From Gordonia amarae NBRC 15530 (GTDB lineage: Bacteria > Actinomycetota > Actinomycetes > Mycobacteriales > Mycobacteriaceae), in the NCBI RefSeq assembly GCF_000241345.1, contig NZ_BAED01000052.1, forward strand, positions 29,442-93,441: a stretch of 64,000 nt of DNA. The letters run 5' to 3'. The notes beneath the pieces are model-generated. The model saw nothing but the letters and a program-made list of their open reading frames with translations, did not search any database and was not told the origin of the DNA. Shown one piece after another: positions 20,407 through 30,449 of the stretch. The stretch's first letter is position 1; the number at the start of each line of letters is the position of its first letter. Both the position numbers and the translations under genes were made by a program.

Positions 20407-21135
20407 ATGATTCGTAGCAGCCAGACCGATGCCGTGGTGACCATCGAGCTCGACCGCGCCGAGAAGCGCAACGCACTCAACGAGGACATGCTGTCGGGGC
20501 TGTCCGACGCGTTCAGCGCCGCCGTCGACGGGGGTGCGCGTGCCATCGTGCTCACCGGTCGCGGGCCGGTGTTCAGCGCCGGGGCCGACCTGTCCGGCCC
20601 CGTCTACGATCTCGGGTTCCTCGACAATCTGCTGGCGCTGATGGAGAAGATCGAATCGGTGCCGGTGCCGGTGATCGCCGCCGTCAGCGGGGCGGCCATC
20701 GGCGCCGGGCTGCAACTGGCGATGGCCGCCGATCTGCGGGTGCTCTCAGCCGGCACCCTGGTGGCCATTCCCGCTGCGAAACTCGGTGTGGCCGTAGATG
20801 AATGGACCATCCGTCGGTTGGTCACCCTGGTGGGGGCGGGACAGGCCCGCAATATCCTGATCGGCTGCGAGACCCTGTCCGCCGAGCGTGGTGTCGAGCT
20901 CGGTTTCACCAACCGCATCGGTGATCTCGCGGCCGCCCAGGCGTGGGCCGCCGAGATCGCCGAGCTGGCCCCGCTCACCCTCCAGCACTACAAGCTCGTG
21001 CTCAACGCCGAGGCCCGCGAGGAGCCCGCACCCGAGCGGGTGGCGGCCATGCAGCGCTGCTGGATCAGCGAGGACATGGCCGAGGCCAGGGCCGCCCGCG
21101 CCGCCAAACGCAAGCCGGAATTCAAGGGCCGCTGA
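20407..21135 (+). CDS. echA6: Enoyl-CoA hydratase-like protein, EchA6 type
   Basis: 242-aa crotonase-fold protein. RPEKRN-type text (RAEKRNALNEDML, residues 13-25), ADLSG in the oxyanion loop and AAIGAGLQLAMAADLRV follow the family. The two catalytic glutamates of true hydratases are absent: the segment reads KLGVAVDEWTIRRLV, as in M. tuberculosis EchA6 (Rv0905). EchA6 is non-catalytic, binds long-chain acyl-CoA and feeds it to FAS-II for mycolic acid synthesis, and is the target of THPP/spiro compounds. Close similarity along the whole length and conserved neighbourhood support the same role here. The stop is 3 bp from the convergent XdhC-type gene. Confidence 0.85.
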   Translation: MIRSSQTDAVVTIELDRAEKRNALNEDMLSGLSDAFSAAVDGGARAIVLTGRGPVFSAGADLSGPVYDLGFLDNLLALMEKIESVPVPVIAAVSGAAIGAGLQLAMAADLRVLSAGTLVAIPAAKLGVAVDEWTIRRLVTLVGAGQARNILIGCETLSAERGVELGFTNRIGDLAAAQAWAAEIAELAPLTLQHYKLVLNAEAREEPAPERVAAMQRCWISEDMAEARAARAAKRKPEFKGR

Positions 21136-21138
21136 ACC

Positions 21139-22224
21139 TCACCGGCGGTGGATCGGGCCGGCAAGTGTGTGCAGCGGTTGCGCTGTGGCGTGGCTGCGGT
21201 CGGCGATGATCTCCGCGGCGATCGACACCGCAGCCTCGGCCGGGGTGTGACCGCCCAGGTCGAGGCCGACGGGGGAGCGTAGCGGCGCCAGTTCGGCGTC
21301 GGTGAGCCCGGCCTGGCGCAGGCGGCGCAGCCGGTCGTCGTGGGTGCGGCGCGACCCGAGGGCGCCGACGAAGCCGAGCGGGACCGCGGCGCGCAGCGCC
21401 ACGATCAGCGCGGGCACATCGAACTTGGTGTCGTGGGTCAGGACGCACACCGCTGTCGACGCACCGATGCGGCCGGCCTCGATCTCCCGGCTCAGGTAGC
21501 GGTCGGGCCATTCCACGGCCACCTCGTCGGCGGCGGGAAAGCGTGCGGCGGTGGCGAATACGGGGCGGGCGTCGACGACGGTCACCCGCATCCCCAGCTG
21601 CCTGCCCAGGGCGGCGAGTTCGCGGACGAAATCGTTGGCGCCCACCAGGATCAGGCGGCGCGGCGGGGCGAAGGTCTGCACCAGCGCACGCGGGCGAGGC
21701 GTGCCATCCGGGTCGTCGCAGTCGGCGATACCGACGATCCCGGACCGTCCGGCGGCCAGCAGGTCGTCGATGTCCCGGTCCAGGCCGAGCCACCCGGGTC
21801 GGTTGCCGGTCTCCCTCAGCTGCCACTCCGGCGACTCCGACAGCGTCGTGGCCAGGGCGACGGGTGAGTCCGCTCCGATCAGGTCGCGAAGTCGGTGCAG
21901 CATCGGCAAGCGGGACCTGTCCACCCGTTCGGTGAACACCTCAATGGTGCCGCCACACAGCAACCCGACACCGAAACCACCGGACTCGTCGACCCCGAAT
22001 TCGTCGAGCACCGCCGCACCCGTCGCGAGCACCTCGCCCGCGGAGTCGATGACGGCGGCGTCGACACAGCCCGCCGACAGCGACCCGGTCACCTCGCCGG
22101 AGCCGCTGACCAGCATCGCGGTACCCACCGCGCTGGGTGCGGAACCGGTGGCGGACACGATCCGCGCCAGCGCGACCGGACCCTCCGGCAGGCCGGTGAT
22201 GAGCTGGTCGAGGACGGTGCGCAT
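21139..22224 (-). CDS. XdhC/CoxI-family protein
   Basis: 361-aa member of the XdhC/CoxI family, which in characterised cases binds molybdenum cofactor and inserts it into molybdenum hydroxylases such as xanthine or CO dehydrogenase. The N-terminal domain has ARIVSATGSAPSAVGTAMLV and GSLSAGCVDAAV with VGLLCGGTIEVF after it. The C-terminal half is a Rossmann fold (PPRRLILVGANDFVRELAAL) ending in VGLDLGGHTPAEAAVSIAAEIIA. All are family hallmarks. The start is ATG 22224, preceded directly by an in-frame TTG. No molybdenum hydroxylase gene is adjacent, so the client enzyme must lie elsewhere. Confidence 0.85.
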   Translation of the reverse strand: MRTVLDQLITGLPEGPVALARIVSATGSAPSAVGTAMLVSGSGEVTGSLSAGCVDAAVIDSAGEVLATGAAVLDEFGVDESGGFGVGLLCGGTIEVFTERVDRSRLPMLHRLRDLIGADSPVALATTLSESPEWQLRETGNRPGWLGLDRDIDDLLAAGRSGIVGIADCDDPDGTPRPRALVQTFAPPRRLILVGANDFVRELAALGRQLGMRVTVVDARPVFATAARFPAADEVAVEWPDRYLSREIEAGRIGASTAVCVLTHDTKFDVPALIVALRAAVPLGFVGALGSRRTHDDRLRRLRQAGLTDAELAPLRSPVGLDLGGHTPAEAAVSIAAEIIADRSHATAQPLHTLAGPIHRR

Positions 22225-22270
22225 CAATCCATTGTCGCCCCGGTGACCCGATCGCGCAGCCCGGGGAAGG

Positions 22271-23599
22271 TCAGGCCCCGAGCACCTTGCGCAGGTAGGG
22301 GTTGGCGAACACCCGGTCCGGATCGTAGCGGTCGCGCACCGCGAGGAACTCCGTGAAACCCGGGTAGGCCTCGGCGAAGTAGGCGGCGTCGCGGGTGTGC
22401 AGCTTGCCCCAGTGCGGACGGCCGCCGTAGCCCACCATGATGGCCTCGAACCCGGCGAAGTACGCGGCCGAGTCGGCCGGGTCGTCGCGGTGGTAACGAT
22501 GCACCGCGATGTAGCCGCTGTTGCGGCCCGATGCCGTGGACAGCAGCAGGTCGTCGGCGCCGGCGGCCCGCACCTCGATGGGGAAGCTGACCCGGAAACC
22601 TTTGTGGTCGATCATGTTCCGCAGATCCCGCAGCGCGTCGGGGACGGCCTCGAGCGGGATGGCGAACTCGGACTCGCCGAATCGCACGTTGCGCTCGGAG
22701 GTGAACACCCCGGTGGAGATGTCGGTGAAGGTGCGCGCCGACAGGGCTCGTGAGGTGAGCTGGTTGATCGGCTTGACCAGCCTGGGTGCCTTGGACCCTG
22801 CTTCGCACAGCACCCGGAACATGTGGTTGCTCAGCAACTCGTCGTCGATGTATCGGCGTATCTTGCCCGGGCCGTCTGCCGGGGTGCCCGCGGGCAGCCG
22901 GGTGTTGGTCTTGGTGAGCGTCTGGCTGGTGTGCGGGAACCAGTAGAACTCGTAATGATCCTGTGCGGCAACCTCATCGAGGAAGGTGCTGAACGCCTCG
23001 TCGGCATGTTTCGGCCGTTCCTCGGCCCGCAGGCAGAAGGCGTCGACGCACTGCACCGTGACCTCCACGAGCACGCCGAGCGCGCCGAGACCGAGGGCCA
23101 CCGCCCGCAGTTCGCCGTCACCGGCGGTGACGGTCCTGATCTCACCGGTGCCGGTGACGATCGTCGCGCCGACGATCTGGGTGGCGATGCCGCCGAAACC
23201 CAGTCCGGTGCCGTGGGTTCCGGTGGAGATGGCCCCGGAGATGGTCTGCCGGTCGATATCTCCGAGGTTGGCCATCGCAAGTCCGTGTGGTGCGAGCAGT
23301 CCCGGGATCTCGTGCAGGTGCGTACCGGCGTACAGGGTGACCTGTTTACGGTCGGTGTCCACCCCGGACAGCCCGCGCAGATTGCTCAGGCTCAGCCGGA
23401 TGTCGTCGGTGGCGGCGATGGAGGTGAAGCTGTGCCCGGCTCCCACCGGTTTCACGGTGTTCCCGGATTCCCGTGCCTCGGTGACGATCTGGGCAACCTG
23501 CCGGGCGTCGGACGGGGATTCGACACGGCTCGGGGCGCAGGAGACGGTGCGGCCCCAGTTGTGCCAGCGTTGCCCGGTGGACTGACTCACAGAAAACAC
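22271..23599 (-). CDS. FAD-linked aldonolactone oxidoreductase (L-gulono-1,4-lactone dehydrogenase-like)
   Basis: 442-aa VAO-fold flavoprotein. The FAD-binding half has VKPVGAGHSFTSIAATD, DIDRQTISGAISTGTHGTG and LGALGVLVEVTVQ. The C-terminal ALO half ends with GRPHWGKLHTRDAAYF and the DPDRVFANPYLR signature. It resembles the M. tuberculosis L-gulono-1,4-lactone dehydrogenase Rv1771, which uses cytochrome c rather than O2. HWGK is the conserved active-site motif. Its start overlaps the end of the aldolase gene by 13 bp, placing it last in the operon TetR-aldolase-oxidase. The natural electron acceptor and sugar lactone are unknown. Confidence 0.88.
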   Translation of the reverse strand: MFSVSQSTGQRWHNWGRTVSCAPSRVESPSDARQVAQIVTEARESGNTVKPVGAGHSFTSIAATDDIRLSLSNLRGLSGVDTDRKQVTLYAGTHLHEIPGLLAPHGLAMANLGDIDRQTISGAISTGTHGTGLGFGGIATQIVGATIVTGTGEIRTVTAGDGELRAVALGLGALGVLVEVTVQCVDAFCLRAEERPKHADEAFSTFLDEVAAQDHYEFYWFPHTSQTLTKTNTRLPAGTPADGPGKIRRYIDDELLSNHMFRVLCEAGSKAPRLVKPINQLTSRALSARTFTDISTGVFTSERNVRFGESEFAIPLEAVPDALRDLRNMIDHKGFRVSFPIEVRAAGADDLLLSTASGRNSGYIAVHRYHRDDPADSAAYFAGFEAIMVGYGGRPHWGKLHTRDAAYFAEAYPGFTEFLAVRDRYDPDRVFANPYLRKVLGA

Positions 23600-24843
23600 T
23601 TCCCTTCACCACGGTAGGTGGGAAACCGGTCGACGACGCGGGCCGACCCGTCTGCGTCGCGGGCGATGACCACCACCTCGTTGACCCTTTCGCAAATCTC
23701 CCCGGACTTGGTGTGCCGGAACCACACCCGGTCACCGACGGTCAGCCCGCCGGCCCCGCGCAGCGGCGTCTGCACCTCACCGGCAGCCTCGGTGCCCACG
23801 TATTTCAGGCCCGCCGGCCACACCGGCAGTGGCAGCCGGTCGGCGCCGGGCGGCCCGGACGCGATCCAGCCGCCGCCCGCGCAGGTGGCGATGCCGGGTG
23901 CGGGCAGCCGCACCACGTCGAGACCGAAACCGACCGCAGGGGCGGGCTGGAAGTGTGCGTACGAATCGAACAGGTGACCGCCGAAAAACCCACTGCCCGC
24001 GGCGATGTCGGTCACCGATGGATCGGTGGCGGTGACCTCCAGGGACCCGGTGCCGCCGCCGTTGACGAACTCCAGTTCGCGGACGGTGTTGATGGCCGCG
24101 ATGGCCGCGGTGCGCCGCTCGATGAGCTCGGCCATCGACCGTTGCTGCAGCAATTTCACCGCCGCGTTGGTGAGTGGTTTGCCTGCCACGCCGTTACCCA
24201 TCCCGGCCACCTGGGCTTCGTACGACATCACCCCGACCAACGCGAAACCCGGTCGCCTGTCGATGCTTTCGGCGAGCGTCCGGGCCTGCTCGGGGCTGTG
24301 CACGGGGGAGCGGCGCACCCCGAGATGCAGACGGCCGCCACCCAGTTTGAGTGAGGCGTCCAGATCGATGGCCACCCGGACGTCGCCGCGCTGAGCGGGC
24401 GGGACCAGGGCGTCGACAATGTCGAGGTGTTCGGCGGAGTCGACGAGCAGGGTGACCCGGGAACGGGCCACGTCGTCGGCGATGAGGGCGCGCACCGCGT
24501 GCGGGCGCACCGACGGATAGCCGAGCAGCACGTCGCCGATGCCGGATTCGGTTGCCAGCCAGACGGCTTCGGACACGTCGTAGGCGAGTACCCCGGCGAA
24601 CCCGTCCCGGGAAAGGATCTCGGAGATCACCGACCGCACCCGGATCGACTTGGACGCCACCCGGATCGGGACACCACCGGCCCGGCGGCGCAGGTCGGCC
24701 ACGTTGTGTTCGAAGGCGGTCAGGTCGAGCACTGCGACGGGGGAGTCACAGCCGTGGGCGCGCACGGCGGCATCGATGCTCTGCCAGTATCTGTCGGGGT
24801 CGGACCGCCACCATGCGGTCGCGCGGTCAGTTGTCGGCCACAT
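23587..24843 (-). CDS. PLP-dependent amino acid aldolase/deaminase (alanine racemase N-terminal fold)
   Basis: 418-aa fold-type III PLP enzyme related to D-threonine aldolase and D-serine deaminase. The N-terminal TIM barrel begins SPVAVLDLTAFEHNV, and the PLP lysine is in RVASKSIRV (about residue 65). A phosphate-binding stretch reads FVNGGGTGSLE, and the C-terminal beta domain includes WFRHTKSGEICERVNEV, where the His and Cys are plausible metal ligands of the aldolase type. It matches my recollection of Rv1769. It overlaps the TetR gene by 17 bp and the downstream oxidase by 13 bp, so the three are one operon. The real substrate is not known. Confidence 0.82.
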   Translation of the reverse strand: MWPTTDRATAWWRSDPDRYWQSIDAAVRAHGCDSPVAVLDLTAFEHNVADLRRRAGGVPIRVASKSIRVRSVISEILSRDGFAGVLAYDVSEAVWLATESGIGDVLLGYPSVRPHAVRALIADDVARSRVTLLVDSAEHLDIVDALVPPAQRGDVRVAIDLDASLKLGGGRLHLGVRRSPVHSPEQARTLAESIDRRPGFALVGVMSYEAQVAGMGNGVAGKPLTNAAVKLLQQRSMAELIERRTAAIAAINTVRELEFVNGGGTGSLEVTATDPSVTDIAAGSGFFGGHLFDSYAHFQPAPAVGFGLDVVRLPAPGIATCAGGGWIASGPPGADRLPLPVWPAGLKYVGTEAAGEVQTPLRGAGGLTVGDRVWFRHTKSGEICERVNEVVVIARDADGSARVVDRFPTYRGEGKCFL

Positions 24844-25447
24844 GACTCATCAGCATCTCGATCGCGCCGTCGACGATGTTGTCGACGACTTCCGTGTCGC
24901 CGGTGGCCAGGTAGACCAGGGTGGCGGCGGTGGTCGTACCCACGATGCGCTGGGCGAGGATATCTGTCGGATGCAGCCAGTGGACACCCATGTTGTGGGC
25001 AGCCTGGACGAGCCCCTGGTCGGCGATGGTGTACAAGCTCTCGAACATCTCCTTGGCCGCGGCCGCCACCGGCGGGTGATTGTGTGCGTACAACGCCAAT
25101 GAGACACAGGCGCGCATCCGGCCCGGACCGGATTCGAGAACCATACGCAACATCCCGAGGTGTTTGCGCAGGTTCTTCTCGAGTCCGGCCCGGCCGTGCA
25201 GCGGGCTGTCGGCGCGGGGCAGCATCGAGGCGACCCAGTCGTCGATCGCCACCGGCAGAATCGTGAGCATCACCCGCCGCAGCAGGTCGTCGCGGCTTTC
25301 GAAGGCGTAGTGGAAACTCGCCAGCGGCATCCCCGCATGCGAGCAGATGCTGCGGGTGGTGGCGTTCTCGACGCCGTGCTCGGCGATCACCTCGAATGCC
25401 GCTTCGACCAGTGCCTTTCGGCGGTCTTCGACGGGCATGCGGGTCAT
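24827..25447 (-). CDS. TetR-family transcriptional regulator
   Basis: 206-aa regulator. The N-terminal DNA-binding domain has RRKALVEAAFEVIAEHGVENATTRSICSHAG, shown here as residues 7-37 in two helices, followed by FHYAFESRDDLL. The ligand-binding C-terminal domain is all-helical and carries no family-specific motif I can name. ATG 25447 starts MTRMPVEDRR; the frame extends 16 codons upstream to a poorer start. It is first in the operon with the aldolase and lactone oxidase, so it probably controls them and itself. The operator would be in the 180-bp gap before the divergent MBL gene; no clear long palindrome was found there. Confidence 0.88.
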   Translation of the reverse strand: MTRMPVEDRRKALVEAAFEVIAEHGVENATTRSICSHAGMPLASFHYAFESRDDLLRRVMLTILPVAIDDWVASMLPRADSPLHGRAGLEKNLRKHLGMLRMVLESGPGRMRACVSLALYAHNHPPVAAAAKEMFESLYTIADQGLVQAAHNMGVHWLHPTDILAQRIVGTTTAATLVYLATGDTEVVDNIVDGAIEMLMSHVADN

Positions 25448-25627
25448 GGGTTCACTCTCGGTGGCACTGTGGACGCATCGGGGGCATCGGGGCATGCTTA
25501 CAGCCGCTGACAGCCCGTGTGAGCCTACCAGCGGACGGCGGACCCGCGTCGAGTCGGAGCCAGGATCTCACCGTGGTGCGCGGGTCGAAACCCGGCGGCC
25601 ACGACGCCCGGCGCTAATGTTGTCGGG

Positions 25628-26833
25628 ATGAAAGCGAGCCCCTCATCGAGCGCCGCGTCGGCGGTGGCACGGCGAGCCGTGATCTCGGCCGCGTCGGCCA
25701 CCCGCGACGCCGCCGACGGTGCCGCGTCGAGACTGGCCGGGGCGGGTGTCCCGGTGGTCCGCGCGCTCGGCGCCGGACGCGATCAGATCCGCCCGCACGT
25801 CGAGGGCTCGCCGCATCTGCGGCACGGGCGTTTCGTCAACGCCGAACCGCCGAGTCCCCCGATCGAGTCCGACGGGTCGGTGCTCCGGGAGCTGCTGCGC
25901 CGACCCGGCAGGCCGATGCGTTCGGTGCGCGTGCTCACCCCGGCGTTCACCGCGCCGGGTTTCGACGACGACCGCGCCGACCTGGCCGCCACCTGGCTCG
26001 GGCACGCGACGGTACTCGTTGAACTCGACGGGGTGCGGATCCTCACCGATCCGGTACTGAGCAGACGCTGTTCGCCGAGCGAACTCGTCGGGCCCGCCCG
26101 GCTGCATCCTGCCCCGGCCCCGGTCGCGGCGCTGCCGGCGGTCGATGTCGTCCTGATCAGCCACGACCACTACGACCACCTCGACTACGAGACCATCGCC
26201 GCAATCGCCGCGACCCGGCCCGAGGTGCTGTTCGTGGCGCCCCTGGGCGTCGGGGCGCATCTGGAGGCGTGGGGGATCTCGCCGGAGCGCATCCGGCAGG
26301 CCGACTGGGATCAGTCGCTGACGCTGACGGTCGGGCGTGCCGAACGGGCGCTGACCTTCACCTGCTGCCCGGCGCGCCACTTCTCGGGCCGGTTCCTCGA
26401 CCGCAACCTCACCCAGTGGGCGAGCTGGGCGGTCCGCGGGCCGTCGCACAGCTTCTTCTTCTCCGGCGACACCGGATTCACCGAACGTTTCGCCGACACC
26501 GGCGCGGCGGTGGGCCCGTTCGACCTGACGCTCATCGCGATCGGCGCCTACGACCCGCTGTGGCCCGACATCCACCTCAACCCGGAGGAGGCGATCGCGG
26601 TGCACCGGATGCTGTCGGGATCGTCGGTGGGCGATGCGGTGATGATGCCGATCCACTGGGGCACCTTCAACCTGGCCCGGCACACGTGGGCCGATCCGGT
26701 GCGGCGCGTGTTGCCGTCGGCGCAGTCCAATGCCGCGACCGTGCTCATCCCGCCGCCCGGTGGCCGGATAGACCTGGTCCACAGGACCGGTGACGGTCTG
26801 GCGGATCCGGCGTGGTGGGAACGATCGGCGTGA
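25628..26833 (+). CDS. MBL-fold metal-dependent hydrolase (NAPE-PLD/UlaG-like, Rv0906 type)
   Basis: 401-aa metallo-beta-lactamase-fold hydrolase. The metal ligands are visible: SHDHYDHLD (HxHxDH variant), the His in CCPARHFSG, the Asp in FFFSGDTGF, and the His in MMPIHWGTFN. LGHATVLVELDGVRILTDPV is the typical first strand pair. The N-terminus of about 60 residues is Ala/Ser-rich and could be a weak signal or membrane-interacting segment. NAPE-hydrolysing phospholipase D and UlaG lactonases share these features, so a phosphodiester or lactone substrate is likely. It lies directly upstream of the CtpE-type gene, as Rv0906 does two genes before Rv0908. Confidence 0.85.
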   Translation: MKASPSSSAASAVARRAVISAASATRDAADGAASRLAGAGVPVVRALGAGRDQIRPHVEGSPHLRHGRFVNAEPPSPPIESDGSVLRELLRRPGRPMRSVRVLTPAFTAPGFDDDRADLAATWLGHATVLVELDGVRILTDPVLSRRCSPSELVGPARLHPAPAPVAALPAVDVVLISHDHYDHLDYETIAAIAATRPEVLFVAPLGVGAHLEAWGISPERIRQADWDQSLTLTVGRAERALTFTCCPARHFSGRFLDRNLTQWASWAVRGPSHSFFFSGDTGFTERFADTGAAVGPFDLTLIAIGAYDPLWPDIHLNPEEAIAVHRMLSGSSVGDAVMMPIHWGTFNLARHTWADPVRRVLPSAQSNAATVLIPPPGGRIDLVHRTGDGLADPAWWERSA

Positions 26834-26869
26834 GTGGTGAGGGAGACGAGAGACAGTGGTGACCCACAG

Positions 26870-29365
<2,496 letters not shown>

Positions 29366-29453
29366 CCCCGTGACCGGGATCAGGCGACTAGGCTGATGCA
29401 GTATCACAATCCTCGGCGTCACAGCGCCGAATGAATCGCGACAGGAGAAACCG

Positions 29454-29672
29454 ATGGATCTCGGCGGCATCGTGAACAAGGCCAAGGCGGCTCTGCAGAA
29501 GAACCCCGACCTGATCGAGAAGGGTGGCGACGCGATCGACAAGGCCACCAAGGGCAAGTATGCCGGGCAGGTCGACAAGGCGCAGGACGCGGCTCGCAAG
29601 GCCGTCGGTGCGCCGAAGCAGGGCGAGCAGGGTGCCACCGAGCAGAACCCGAACTCCCCGCAGGGGCAGTAA
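29454..29672 (+). CDS. Rv0909-like small protein (annotated antitoxin family)
   Basis: 72-aa protein, Lys/Gln/Gly-rich, predicted to be a short helix pair with a disordered Gln-rich tail. It has the MDLGGIVNKAKAALQKNPD start of the family annotated as antitoxin Rv0909/MT0933. A good ribosome-binding site ACAGGAG precedes ATG 29454. It comes 88 bp after ctpE and before the SRPBCC gene, as Rv0909 does. The toxin-antitoxin assignment rests on M. tuberculosis annotation. The acidic/basic repeats also resemble small CsbD/MtlA-type stress proteins, so that function should be held loosely. Confidence 0.75.
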   Translation: MDLGGIVNKAKAALQKNPDLIEKGGDAIDKATKGKYAGQVDKAQDAARKAVGAPKQGEQGATEQNPNSPQGQ

Positions 29673-29693
29673 CGTCCGCACCCCCACGGACAA

Positions 29694-29728
29694 GTCGTGA
29701 CCGGAGCCATAAAGGCGCCGGTCACGAC
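29694..29728 (+). terminator. Stem-loop after the Rv0909-like gene
   Basis: gtcgtgaccgg (29694-29704) pairs with ccggtcacgac (29718-29728). The inner agcc/ggc bases extend the stem around a short ataaa loop. gtattttggg follows. It lies 22 bp after the stop, so transcripts from ctpE may end here and the SRPBCC gene would need its own promoter. Confidence 0.75.
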
Positions 29729-29808
29729 GTATTTTGGGCCCTTCTCGGGCAGCCCATTACCCCGCTGTCCTGAGGTGCGCAAATCATATATATTGACAAA
29801 TGGGTAAT

Positions 29809-29850
29809 AAAGGTCAGTGAACACTACTTTCTGGTAGCAAAGATCAGTGA
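29809..29850 (+). promoter_or_regulatory. Paired direct repeats before the SRPBCC gene
   Basis: aaaggtcagtga (29809-29820) and aaagatcagtga (29839-29850) differ at one base and start exactly 30 bp apart, about three helical turns. They lie in an AT-rich stretch with ttgaca at 29793-29798, 24 bp before the start codon of the next gene. The spacing suggests cooperative protein binding. No good -10 sequence at standard spacing was found, so the promoter itself is unproven. Confidence 0.4.
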
Positions 29851-29873
29851 TTTGGGCGCTAGGCTGCTCAATC

Positions 29874-30338
29874 ATGGCAAAGGCAAGTAACTCGATCAGC
29901 CTCGACATGGGCGTCGACGAGGCCTGGGCGGCGGCATCGGACCTGGCCCGTTTCGACGAGTGGCTGGTCCTGCACGACGGCTGGCGCGGTGATGTGCCCG
30001 AGGCGCTGAGCGAGAAGCTCAAGGTGACCTCGGTGGTGTCGGTCAAAGGCGTCCGGGTCAGGTTCGACTGGGTCATCGACCGGTACCGCCCGCCCACCGA
30101 GATCCGCCTCAGCGGCAGCGGCAAGGGCGGCATCAAGGCCAAACTCGACCTGACCATCGCGCAGTCGGGTGAGGGTTCGTCGGTCACGCTCGGCATCGAC
30201 CTGGGCGGTCTGCCGCTGATCGGCCCGGCCGGCAAGGCTGCGGCCAAAGCGGTCGAAGGAGACCTGTCGGTCTCGCTGGAGAATTTCGGAAGGTATTCGC
30301 TGCGAAGCAGTGACCGGATGGTGGCCGGCAGAGAATAA
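29874..30338 (+). CDS. SRPBCC/polyketide-cyclase-like protein (Rv0910 type)
   Basis: 154-aa START/Bet v 1-fold protein. It begins MAKASNSISLDMGVDEAWAAASDLARFDEWL, a helix-grip signature seen as VDEAW...SDLARFDEWL at residues 13-32, and ends with a long amphipathic helix typical of the fold. M. tuberculosis Rv0910 is annotated as the toxin paired with Rv0909, but the fold normally binds hydrophobic ligands. ATG 29874 is used because an upstream in-frame GTG adds only nine unlikely residues. A terminator separates it from the Rv0909-like gene here, which weakens the idea of one coupled toxin-antitoxin operon. Stem-loops follow before the first VWA gene. Confidence 0.78.
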   Translation: MAKASNSISLDMGVDEAWAAASDLARFDEWLVLHDGWRGDVPEALSEKLKVTSVVSVKGVRVRFDWVIDRYRPPTEIRLSGSGKGGIKAKLDLTIAQSGEGSSVTLGIDLGGLPLIGPAGKAAAKAVEGDLSVSLENFGRYSLRSSDRMVAGRE

Positions 30339-30365
30339 TCCCGCTCGATGCGGGTTCTGCGTCCA

Positions 30366-30387
30366 CCGGCGATACGGGGATCGCCGG
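30366..30387 (+). other. Stem-loops between the SRPBCC gene and paralogue 1
   Basis: ccggcgat (30366-30373) and atcgccgg (30380-30387) form a perfect 8-bp stem with a 6-nt loop. A second weaker one (cagacc 30406-30411 with ggtctg 30421-30426) follows 19 bp later and ends 24 bp before the start codon of paralogue 1. There is no T-run after either. They could end the SRPBCC transcript or structure the leader of the VWA transcript. Confidence 0.45.
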
Positions 30388-30449
30388 CGACGGCTGCCGA
30401 TGGGGCAGACCTGATCTCAGGGTCTGCGAGAGGGTGGAAAAAGAAACAC

